12,073 nucleotides of DNA from Synergistaceae bacterium (GTDB lineage Bacteria; Synergistota; Synergistia; Synergistales; Aminobacteriaceae), in NCBI GenBank assembly GCA_031273365.1, contig JAISSA010000147.1:1-12073 (forward strand), read 5' to 3'. This document shows positions 1 through 9,600 of the stretch, piece by piece; position 1 is the stretch's first letter, and the number at the start of each line of letters is the position of its first letter. The translations under genes were made by a program, and so were the position numbers. The notes beneath the pieces are model-generated. The model made no database searches and was not told the origin of the DNA. It was given only the letters and a program-made list of their open reading frames with translations.

Positions 1-544
1 TGATGCTGATCTTGTAGTTGCCCTCGATGGAGGCCTTCTGGCCGAAGGCGTCGATCTGGCGCAGGCCGCCGTTGATGATGGCTCTGGTCGTCATTTTGTC
101 GCTGGACCAGAGCGCCGCCGCGGAGCCGTCGAGCAGCTTCTTTTTGTTGAACTGCGTGGTGTTGCCGATGCGGGTGATCTCCTCGCGAAGCTGGTTGACC
201 TCGTCCTGAATGTAGCCGCGGTCCTGCTGGGTGAGGGTGTCGTTGGCCGCCTGCACGGAAAGCTCCCGCATCCTCTGCAGAATGCTGTGGACCTCGTTGA
301 GCGCGCCCTCCGCCGTCTGGATCATGGAGATGCCGTCCTGCGAGTTGGCGACGGCGCGGTCCAGACCGCGAACCTGTGCGCGCATCTTCTCGGAAATCGC
401 CAGCCCTGCCGCGTCGTCGGCGGCGGAGTTGATGCGAAGCCCGGTCGAGAGCTTCTGGATGGATTTCTGAAGCGCGTTGCTGGTCGAGTTCACCGCATTG
501 TAAGATTGAAGCGCGGGAATGTTATGATTGACTATAAGCGCCAT
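1..544 (-). CDS. fliC: Flagellin, N-terminal part (cut by window edge)
   Basis: This is the filament subunit of the bacterial flagellum, exported through the flagellar type III apparatus and polymerised outside the cell. Reading down from the ATG at 544–542 gives 181 codons open to the window edge. The protein begins MALIVNHNIPALQSYNAV, followed by the diagnostic flagellin D0/D1 block LSTGLRINSAADDAAGLAIS (residues about 32–51). Further helical D1 sequence follows, including the motif MRELSVQAANDT near residues 92–103. The central variable domain and the C-terminal D0 helix lie outside the window. An AGGGAGGT ribosome-binding site (positions 560–553) sits 8–9 bases before the ATG, which fixes the start. 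Upstream on the same strand lies flaG, separated by about 740 bases and a terminator-like hairpin, so fliC probably has its own promoter. I found no convincing σ28 box. The identity is seen directly; the symbol fliC (rather than hag or flaA) is a convention. Confidence 0.97.
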   Translation of the reverse strand, partial: MALIVNHNIPALQSYNAVNSTSNALQKSIQKLSTGLRINSAADDAAGLAISEKMRAQVRGLDRAVANSQDGISMIQTAEGALNEVHSILQRMRELSVQAANDTLTQQDRGYIQDEVNQLREEITRIGNTTQFNKKKLLDGSAAALWSSDKMTTRAIINGGLRQIDAFGQKASIEGNYKISI

Positions 545-600
545 GGTATAATACCTCCCTGGTTACGGGGTGCGGGTGTCCGTCCCATCCCCGAATTAAC

Positions 601-629
601 GTCCGCCGGGCTGTCCGTGTCCGGCGGAC
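601..629 (-). promoter_or_regulatory. Hairpin in the flagellin leader
   Basis: A perfect 9-bp inverted repeat GTCCGCCGG / CCGGCGGAC flanks an 11-base loop, about 57 bases upstream of the flagellin start codon. It is very GC-rich. On the flagellin strand no T-run follows it (the next bases are GTTAATTCGG), so it does not look like an intrinsic terminator. A stable 5′-leader stem affecting mRNA lifetime or translation is one reading. Its role is inference only. Confidence 0.4.
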
Positions 630-668
630 CGTTCCATATGTTCACCGAATGTCCCCTTACGCGCGTTG

Positions 669-792
669 CATAAACCGTTGCACAAACCATTGATGCCATA
701 AACCAGATGCCGCGACGCCGCCGGGCGCCGCATAAACCATTGTCTGCCAGGCCAAACCAAGCTAAACCATTGCGTTGCATAACAAACCATTG
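669..792. repeat. Cluster of CATAAACCATTG-type short repeats
   Basis: Seven copies of a 12-base element resembling CATAAACCATTG lie within 124 bases. They start near 669, 681, 697, 731, 752, 761 and 781; the first two are directly adjacent. All have the same orientation and the invariant heart is AAACC, usually AAACCATTG. The copies are degenerate and unevenly spaced, which does not fit a CRISPR array. The reverse complement of the unit (CAATGGTTTATG) forms the start of the two longer repeats at 1118 and 1742. The cluster lies 125–250 bases upstream of the flagellin start, so it would be in that gene's leader or upstream regulatory region. Confidence 0.75.
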
Positions 793-949
793 CCTGCCGT
801 CGAACGACGACGGTGTTCACGAGGTGTGCGACATGAGGGGCCTGACGCGGTAAAAGCCGCGTTATCCCAACAGTACCCCTCAAAAATCGACGGTGTCAGG
901 TAACAAAAGGGATATTGTTTTTACCCGACGAACGGAGGTTTTTCGTTAT

Positions 950-1009
950 AAAAAAGACCCGTTCAAAAAAGACCTGATAAAAAAGGCCCGTTCCGAAAAA
1001 ACTCCGTCC
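950..1009. repeat. A-tract tandem repeat, about 15-bp unit, four copies
   Basis: Four consecutive units each begin with six A residues: AAAAAAGACCCGTTC (950), AAAAAAGACCTGAT (965), AAAAAAGGCCCGTTCCG (979) and AAAAAACTCCGTCC (996). Unit lengths are 15, 14, 17 and 14 bases. The period is not 10–11 bases, so the tracts would not be in phase on one face of the helix. No protein reading is convincing. Function is unknown; it lies about 400 bases upstream of the flagellin start. Confidence 0.75.
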
Positions 1010-1117
1010 AGTTTCAGAACGCCAACTGGATGTTTCGATACTGCATACGACCCGGGAGGATCCCTTGTGGTTTAACGAAGACCCGGGCCGTGGTCGATCG
1101 TCGGTTCGGCGGCGCAA

Positions 1118-1179
1118 CAATGGTTTATGTATGCATTCTAGAACACTTCATGGCTTTGAAAAAGGCTAAATGGCTGAAA
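1118..1179. repeat. Dispersed repeat, copy 1 (62 bp)
   Basis: This stretch runs from CAATGGTTTATG to AATGGCTGAAA. It is about 84% identical (52 of 62 aligned bases) to copy 2 at 1742–1805, with a two-base gap. Best conserved are the first ten bases, GCATTCT, and CTTTGAAAAAGG. All ten substitutions between the copies are transitions. The same orientation is used in both copies. Its role is unknown. Confidence 0.8.
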
Positions 1180-1282
1180 TAGAATCATTGAAAGTATCTA
1201 GTATGCCCTGAATCATGGTTTGATCATAACGTATTACTGTATAGTACGTAATGGTCGGGTGAAGTCGCGCCGAAACAACTCA

Positions 1283-1330
1283 TGAACGGCGTAAAGAGGT
1301 CGAACCGGCCCGGGCTCTTTACGCCGTTCA
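1283..1330 (-). terminator. Hairpin downstream of flaG
   Basis: The arms TGAACGGCGTAAAGAG (1283–1298) and CTCTTTACGCCGTTCA (1315–1330) are perfect 16-bp complements around a 16-base loop. The hairpin begins 18 bases after the flaG stop codon, the usual place for an intrinsic terminator. On the flaG strand the tract after it is only TGTTT-like. On the plus strand GGTTTTCTGTT follows. It may work in both directions. The stem is certain; terminator function is inferred. Confidence 0.7.
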
Positions 1331-1348
1331 GGTTTTCTGTTCACGTCC

Positions 1349-1714
1349 TTATATTCGGATGTCCAGTCGGTCGCTGGCCTGTTCCCTGATGAATTCGATG
1401 AAGGCAATCATTTCGTCCGCCGGGATCTTTCGAACGACGTGTCCGTCACGAACGTCGATGACGTGAATTTGCACCACTCCGGCCTCCTCCAGAATCTCGT
1501 ACCGCAGTTCCCGATCGAACGCCGAAAACAGCTCGGCGGTTTTTCGCATCAGATCGTCGAGCGCTCTTCGGTCGTTTTTGAGCGACGTCGCCGATGGCGC
1601 GCCCGTGCTCTCCGGAGGTTTGTCCCGTGAGATCCCGCCCGCTGGAAATTCGCCCCGCCCGCCGAATTTAAGCGACAGCTCCGGCAGGTTGACTTCCGTA
1701 GAGTTGACTTTCAT
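1349..1714 (-). CDS. flaG: FlaG family flagellar protein
   Basis: This 121-residue protein carries the FlaG-family C-terminal half (about residues 68–115): a DRELRYEILEEAG helix/strand, a hydrophobic VQIHVIDVRDG strand pair, then VRKIPADEMIAFIEFIRE. That layout, with the conserved I-P-x-(D/E)-E turn, is typical of FlaG, a small flagellar protein usually encoded near flagellin and reported to influence filament length. The N-terminal 50 residues are polar, Gly/Pro-rich and variable, as in relatives. An in-frame GTG lies nine bases upstream (1723), but the AAAGGAG ribosome-binding site (1732–1726) is only about two bases from it and about eleven from the ATG at 1714, so the ATG is chosen. It is on the same strand as flagellin but separated by a hairpin. 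A dispersed repeat copy begins 28 bases upstream of the start and may include its promoter. Confidence 0.88.
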   Translation of the reverse strand: MKVNSTEVNLPELSLKFGGRGEFPAGGISRDKPPESTGAPSATSLKNDRRALDDLMRKTAELFSAFDRELRYEILEEAGVVQIHVIDVRDGHVVRKIPADEMIAFIEFIREQASDRLDIRI

Positions 1715-1741
1715 GGTCTGCACCGCTCCTTTCTACTTCTA

Positions 1742-1805
1742 CAATGGTTTATATGTGCATTCTATAGAGCGCTTTGCAGCTTTGAAAAAGGTTGAATGGC
1801 TGAAA
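1742..1805. repeat. Dispersed repeat, copy 2 (64 bp)
   Basis: This is the second copy of the 62–64 bp element, placed immediately upstream of flaG. On the flaG strand both copies keep a CTTTTTCAAAGC block and, 10–15 bases further on, TAGAATGCA, which resembles a −10 hexamer. Neither copy has a good −35 box at the right distance. Promoter or regulator binding is a possibility, not a demonstration. Confidence 0.8.
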
Positions 1806-1823
1806 CCCAACCCCCCGCCGACA

Positions 1824-1851
1824 GGCAGATTATGAAGGCAGATTATGAAGG
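1824..1851. repeat. 13-bp tandem duplication
   Basis: GGCAGATTATGAA occurs twice in perfect tandem (1824–1836 and 1837–1849), followed by GG. It lies between the dispersed repeat and the tRNA promoter, outside any gene. It is probably a recent slippage or duplication event. Confidence 0.85.
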
Positions 1852-1870
1852 ACGAGTTCGTGTGAGGTAG

Positions 1871-1899
1871 TTGACGACCCGGAGCAAATAAGGTAAACT
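1871..1899 (+). promoter_or_regulatory. σA/σ70-type promoter of tRNA-Leu
   Basis: TTGACG (1871–1876) is followed by exactly 17 bases and TAAACT (1894–1899). The −35 matches the consensus at five of six positions and the −10 at four. Transcription would start near 1906, giving a precursor leader of roughly 35 bases before the tRNA. Spacing, orientation and position all fit. Confidence 0.75.
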
Positions 1900-1941
1900 C
1901 CTTTTCGTTCGTTTCGATCGGCTTCTGAGGAATTTTGGATT

Positions 1942-2028
1942 GCCCGGGTGGTGGAATTGGTAGACACGCCAGATTCAGGTTCTGGTGGTCGCAAGGCCGT
2001 GGAGGTTCGAGTCCTCTCTCGGGCACCA
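1942..2028 (+). tRNA. tRNA-Leu, anticodon CAG, with encoded CCA
   Basis: An 87-base class II tRNA. The acceptor arms GCCCGGG (1942–1948) and CTCGGGC pair with one G·U. The D arm contains GGTGGAATTGGTAGACAC. The anticodon stem CCAGA/TCTGG encloses the loop TTCAGGT, giving anticodon CAG at 1976–1978, which reads the leucine codon CUG. A long variable arm (TGGTCGCAAGGCCGT region) is as expected for leucine tRNAs, and the T loop GGTTCGAGTCC is canonical. The 3′ CCA is in the DNA (2026–2028). CUG is the leucine codon most used in the rpoB and rpoC genes here. The gene appears to be a single-tRNA unit with its own promoter and terminator. Confidence 0.98.
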
Positions 2029-2060
2029 GGTAAAAGAATCAGGAAGTTTCAGGAGAAAAC

Positions 2061-2097
2061 AAACCCCCTGTGAAAACGGGGGGTTTTGCTTTTCTTC
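2061..2097 (+). terminator. Intrinsic terminator after tRNA-Leu
   Basis: AAACCCCC (2061–2068) and GGGGGTTT (2079–2086) form an 8-bp stem with a 10-base loop. It is followed by a T-rich tract TTTTGCTTTTCTTCTT. The stem starts about 32 bases after the tRNA 3′ end. This is a textbook Rho-independent terminator and separates the tRNA from everything downstream. Confidence 0.9.
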
Positions 2098-2129
2098 TTA
2101 GTGTCATGGAGTGTCAGGAAGAATCATAT

Positions 2130-2335
2130 CTACCTGAACAGGTCGGAATGGGTGCCGGTACGTTCAAGTATGAGTGTATCGATGGTTTTGCGATAGATCA
2201 TGATCCAATCGGGCGACAAATGGCACTCTCGGAACCCTGCCCGGTTGCCTTTGAGCGGATGGTCCTTACATAGCCGCGCCTGGACATCAGCGCGATGTCT
2301 TTCGCCATCGCGTTCGAGAAGCGAGATTTAAGCAT
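2130..2335 (-). pseudogene. Broken YafQ-type (RelE/ParE superfamily) toxin
   Basis: The ATG at 2335–2333 overlaps the antitoxin stop, as in type II toxin–antitoxin operons. The first frame reads MLKSRFSNAMAKDIALMSRR then GY, matching the N-terminus of YafQ-like mRNA endoribonucleases. From 2267 a different frame continues with KDHPLKGNRAGFRECHLSPD, W, and a segment ending ERTGTHSDLFR and TAG (2132–2130). This matches the C-terminal half, including the family's catalytic-type residues (H of KDHPL, H of ECH, D and W of PDW, H and F of GTHSDLF). Between GY and KDHPL, intact relatives have roughly 20–25 more residues. They are missing here and the frame is shifted, so the first frame instead runs into RTIRSKATGQ and a stop at the later ATCATGATC. 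The gene is an internal-deletion pseudogene. A sequencing or assembly error could explain a frameshift but not the missing block. Confidence 0.85.
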
Positions 2336-2558
2336 TGGCGGAATCAAGCAGGTCGGACAGCATTTCTTCCACGTCGTCGTAAACCCTGCTTAGATTAAGA
2401 CCGGCCTCACTGTCTTCCAGAACCTCGATCGTCTCCTCGTTCGGCTCGTGTTCTTCAAGCCCGTTGACGAATTCAAGAACCCGCATGGCACTATCAACCG
2501 GCAGGTCAAGGATGCGGCGGCAAAGGTCTTCTTTCACGGTGAGTTGCGCAACGGTCAT
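2328..2558 (-). CDS. Putative type II antitoxin (orphaned)
   Basis: A 76-residue acidic protein starting MTVAQLTVKEDLCRRILDLP and ending with an E/D-rich tail that contains LSRVYDDVEEMLSDLLDSA. The order (small acidic protein first, stop overlapping the next ATG by 8 bases) and the YafQ-type toxin remnant downstream identify it as the likely antitoxin. The V-x-x-(D/V)-E-M/L-x-x-x-L ending resembles the toxin-binding tail of RelB/DinJ-like antitoxins, but I cannot assign the N-terminal DNA-binding fold. The start at 2558 is preferred: AGGAG (2572–2568) is nine bases upstream. The ATG at 2564 is only three bases from it, and the long frame back to 2744 has no ribosome-binding site. The frame is intact although its toxin is broken, so it may persist as an orphan or as protection against related toxins. 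Confidence 0.65.
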   Translation of the reverse strand: MTVAQLTVKEDLCRRILDLPVDSAMRVLEFVNGLEEHEPNEETIEVLEDSEAGLNLSRVYDDVEEMLSDLLDSANA

Positions 2559-2564
2559 CTTCAT

Positions 2565-2731
2565 CAACTCCTTTGCAAAGATTATGGCAGAGCTGCCGCC
2601 GCGCCGGATCGTCCGACCTCCCGAAGCGGAAAATCTCCCCATATATTCTTCAAACCTGAAGATTTTGGGAAGGGCGGCAGGTCTTGCGCGAAACGTGCCG
2701 AAGGAGTATGATATGCTCAGATTAAGGGGTG
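2565..2731. other. Upstream region of the antitoxin
   Basis: No gene is supported. It should contain the minus-strand promoter for the antitoxin, but I cannot point to a good −35/−10 pair. A 15-base near-palindrome (2704–2718, GAG…CTC outer arms) and a short CTTCA/TGAAG inverted repeat near 2649 are the only symmetrical elements. Either could be an autoregulatory operator, which is speculation. Confidence 0.3.
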
Positions 2732-2799
2732 CGTCCTTTAACATCGAATTTGCTTTAAGGTTGGGTTTGCTTTAAGATCAAATTTGCTTTAAGATTAAT
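2732..2799 (+). repeat. 17-bp tandem repeat upstream of rpoB
   Basis: Three units share TTTGCTTTAAG at exact 17-base spacing (2749, 2766, 2783). A fourth, degraded unit precedes them from 2732. Because of the period, a TTGCTT in one unit is followed after exactly 17 bases by TAAGAT in the next: 2750–2755 with 2773–2778, and 2767–2772 with 2790–2795. These are weak −35 (three of six) and fair −10 (four of six) matches. The repeat could therefore form staggered plus-strand promoters feeding rpoB, or direct repeats for a DNA-binding protein. The repeat itself is certain, its function is not. Confidence 0.85.
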
Positions 2800-2887
2800 A
2801 ATATCGAAGGCGTGCTTCCGCAACGGGGAATGAATCGTATCGAACGTGCGGGCAGGTGTCTTTTAAGGGTGTGTACAGGATCGATTG

Positions 2888-2929
2888 AAGGGGATATGGT
2901 CATGTCAGTTGACATGGCTGTATCCTTTT
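2888..2929 (+). promoter_or_regulatory. Long hairpin / operator-like palindrome over the rpoB −35 box
   Basis: The DNA has a perfect inner palindrome CATGTCA-GT-TGACATG (2901–2916) and outer arms GGATA/TATCC. As RNA, with G·U pairs counted, the pairing from AAGGGGATA to TATCCTTTT is continuous for about 18–20 pairs, followed by TTTTGTTATG. The element therefore looks both like an operator overlapping the −35 box and like an intrinsic terminator for any transcript coming from upstream. The rpoB promoter at 2909 initiates downstream of it, so its own mRNA would not contain the hairpin. Confidence 0.6.
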
Positions 2930-2937
2930 GTTATGAT
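2909..2937 (+). promoter_or_regulatory. Strong σA/σ70-type promoter of rpoBC
   Basis: TTGACA (2909–2914, perfect −35) is followed by exactly 17 bases and TATGAT (2932–2937, five of six). The predicted start of transcription near 2944 gives a leader of about 40 bases before the rpoB ATG, which holds the AAGGGAGGT ribosome-binding site at 2967–2975. This is the best promoter match in the window and fits a gene needing high, constant expression. Confidence 0.88.
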
Positions 2938-2982
2938 TATATTTCGGCATAAATTTCCCCACCCATAAGGGAGGTCTGGTCC

Positions 2983-6653
<3,671 letters not shown>

Positions 6654-6672
<19 letters not shown>

Positions 6673-9600
6673 TCGGTGTACGAATCAAACTGGCTACCCC
6701 GGAACGTATACGTGAGATATCGAGCGGCGAGGTAAAAAAACCCGAGACCATCAACTACAGGACGTTGCGTCCGGAAAAAGACGGACTCTTCTGCGAGCGC
6801 ATCTTCGGCCCCACCCGCAGCTACGAGTGCGCGTGCGGCAAATACAAGCGCAGCGGCCCCAAGTTCCGCGGGATCGTCTGCGACCGCTGCGGCGTCGAGG
6901 TCACGGACAACCGCGTGCGGCGCGAGCGCATGGGACATATTGAACTGGCCGCGCCCGTGGTTCACATCTGGTATCTCCGCGGTATTCCAAGCCGTCTCAG
7001 CCTTCTGCTCGGAACCAGCGCCAAGGACCTCGAAAAGGTCGTGTATTTCGCTCCGACCCGCAAAAAGGAAGGGGCTTACAAGGTCGTGGCCGATGGACGC
7101 CGCACGGACCTGGTGCGCAAGGGAGCCGTCATTTCGGAAAGCGAGATGAAGGTCCACGCGCACTACGACCCGAAATTCAGGGCCGAGGAGGCTTTTATCC
7201 TCGAATCCATGGACAACATCTCCGTCAACGAGGGAGACCTGCTGACCGCAGCGCAGGTCGCGCGCTTCAAAACGGAGTACGGCGACGAGATTTTCAAGGT
7301 GGAACCGGCATTCGAGCTTGTGGAGGAGCTGGACGACTCGCCCCTGAAAATGGGAAGCGTCGTCGCCGCCTCGGAACTGGACCGCCTTCCCGGACGGAGC
7401 GGCGAGAGCCGGGATCTTTTCAGGCGCTGCATCGTCGCCGGCAACGAGATGTTTATCGTCACGGCGGCGCTCAGACTGCCCTTTACGAAGGGGAACATCA
7501 TCTCCAAAGGCGAACTCGAACTTTTTCAGCAAAAATATCCGGGGCGTTTTACGGCGCCCCGGTGGGGCGTTACGATCGACGACCCCTGCTACATCGTCAT
7601 CGAGCAGGGGTCGTCTCCCTTCGCCTGCGCCGACGTCGTCTACGACCGTCAGCAGGCCCTCTGCCAGGCCTACGACAAAAAATTCGAGGCCGGAATCGGA
7701 GCCGAGGGGGTTCAGACCATGATCAACCGGCTGGACCTCGACCTGCTGGGCGCTTCGCTGCGGGAGGAGGTCGCGGAGAGCAGCGGGCAGAAAAAACGCA
7801 AACTCGTCAAGCGCCTCCAGGTGGCCGAGGATTTTCGCAAAAGCAGCTCCAGCGCCCAGTCCATGATTCTGGAGGTGCTTCCCGTCATCCCTCCGGATCT
7901 GAGGCCGCTGGTGCAGCTCGACGGGGGGCGTTTCGCCACCTCGGACCTGAACGACCTCTACCGGCGCGTGATCAACCGCAACAACCGCCTGAAGAAGTTG
8001 CAGGAGCTTCGAGCGCCCGAGATCATCATCCGCAACGAGAAGCGAATGCTGCAGGAGTCCGTGGACGCCCTGATCGATAACGGCAGGATGGGCAAGGCGG
8101 TGCTCGGCGCGGGCAACCGTCCGCTCAAGAGCCTGACCGACCTGCTGCGGGGCAAGAAGGGGCGTTTTCGCCAGAACCTCCTTGGCAAGCGGGTCGATTA
8201 CTCGGGGCGTTCCGTCATCGTCATCGGCCCGCAGCTCAGGATTTACCAGTGCGGGCTGCCGAAACAGATGGCGCTCGAGCTTTTCAAGCCCTTCGTCATT
8301 CGTCAGCTCGTCGAGCGGCAGCTGGCGCCGAACGTCAAGAGCGCCAAGCGCATCATCGAGCGAGGACGCGAGGACATCTGGGGCATTCTGGAGGAGATTA
8401 TCCGGGACCACCCCGTCATGCTGAACCGCGCTCCGACGCTTCACCGTCTGGGCATTCAGGCCTTCGAGCCGGTCCTGATGGAGGGCAAGGCCATTCGCCT
8501 TCACCCCATGGTCTGCACGGCCTTCAACGCGGACTTCGACGGAGACCAGATGGCCGTTCACGTGCCGCTTTCCATCGAGGCGCAGGCCGAGGCCCGGCTG
8601 CTCATGCTCTCGGCGAACAACCTGCTTTCTCCGGCCAGCGGGCGTCCGGTCGTCACGCCGACTCAGGACATCGTCCTCGGCATTTATTATCTGACGGACA
8701 TGCGCGGGGGGCTTTTGGGCGAGGGGATGCATTTTTCGAACATCGAGGACGTTCTTTCGGCGTTCGACCATGGAGCGGTGCACCTCAACGCCAGAGTCTG
8801 GCTGAAAGCGGACCCCGGATGGGCGGTCTTCCCCGACGGGCGGCGCAAATATCGCGGTTCGAAGGGCAAGCCCATCATCGCCGAGGAGGGCAAAAAAACC
8901 AAAGTGCCCGCCGGAGCGACTCTTTTTGTGGAAACCTCGCCCGGACGCGCTCTTTTCAACAGCATCATCGCCCCGCCTCTGCGGTACGTCAACAGGCAGC
9001 TCGACAAGAAAAATATGGGCCGCCTTCTGGACGACGCCTACGACAGGGTCGATCGCACGTCGGTGGTGGACATGCTGGACGCCATAAAGGCGCTGGGCTA
9101 TCGATGGGCCGCGAAGAGCGGCATCAGCTTCGGCGTCGGCTCGATCATCATCCCCCCGGAGAAGCAGCAGATCACGGCCGAGACGATCGAGCAGGACGAA
9201 TTTTTCAAGGAAGAGTACGAAATGGGCGTCCTGACGCAGGACGAGTACCTTTTCCATAAGGAAATGCTCTGGTCGGAGGCCGCCAGAAGAATCGCGGACA
9301 GCATCGCGGTGCACATGGAGCCCTCGAACCCGGTGCGCATGATGGTGGACAGCGGAGCGCGGGGAAGCCGCGGACAGATGGGCCAGATGGCGGGAATTCG
9401 CGGCCTCATGTCCGACCCGTCGGGGCGCATCATCGACTACCCGATCACGGCAAATTTCCGCGAGGGCATGAACATGCTCGAATACTTCATTTCCACCCAT
9501 GGATCCAGAAAAGGCCTTGCGGATACGGCGCTTCGCACGGCAAAGTCCGGATACCTGACGCGTCGGCTCGTGGACGTCGCGCAGGACCTGATCATCACCG

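Larger units (their letters stand above)
545..1282. other. Gene-free region between flagellin and flaG
   Basis: No reading frame here has a recognisable protein, a good ribosome-binding site and plausible codon use. The short frames at 532–883 (minus) and 893–1120 (both strands) translate repeats and A-tracts. The region contains the flagellin leader hairpin, the AAACCATTG cluster, a small GCGG/CCGC hairpin (845–862), the A-tract tandem repeat and one dispersed repeat copy. A weak minus-strand match to a σA promoter (CTGACA at 899–894, then an 18-base gap, then TACTGT at 875–870) could serve flagellin with a leader of over 300 bases, but this is uncertain. From 1180 to 1282 I see only AT-rich sequence with no identifiable element. 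Confidence 0.6.

Noticed and set aside
669..792. CRISPR array
   Set aside because: Repeats are only about 12 bases, degenerate and unevenly spaced, with no spacers of constant length and no cas genes.
532..883. Two overlapping minus-strand small frames before flagellin
   Set aside because: They translate the AAACCATTG repeats and the ribosome-binding site region of flagellin; no plausible start signal.
545..900. σ28 (TAAA–GCCGATAA) promoter for flagellin
   Set aside because: Searched by eye on the minus strand; no acceptable match found, so none is annotated.
896..1120. Minus-strand 74-codon frame starting with TTG
   Set aside because: It translates the A-tract repeat (Phe-rich runs), has no ribosome-binding site and no recognisable family.
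1739..2026. Minus-strand frame starting MPERGLEPPRP
   Set aside because: It is the reverse translation of the tRNA-Leu gene, a familiar false gene.
2070..2273. Plus-strand 67-codon frame starting in the tRNA terminator
   Set aside because: It overlaps the terminator and the toxin pseudogene antisense, with no start signal.
2559..2744. N-terminal extension of the antitoxin to the ATG at 2744
   Set aside because: No ribosome-binding site, start inside the tandem-repeat region, and the internal ATG at 2558 has an ideally placed AGGAG.
2830..2952. Plus-strand 40-codon frame (MNRIERAGRC…) before rpoB
   Set aside because: It runs through the palindrome and the rpoB promoter. Only a GGGG abutting the ATG could serve as ribosome-binding site, and the main promoter starts downstream of it.
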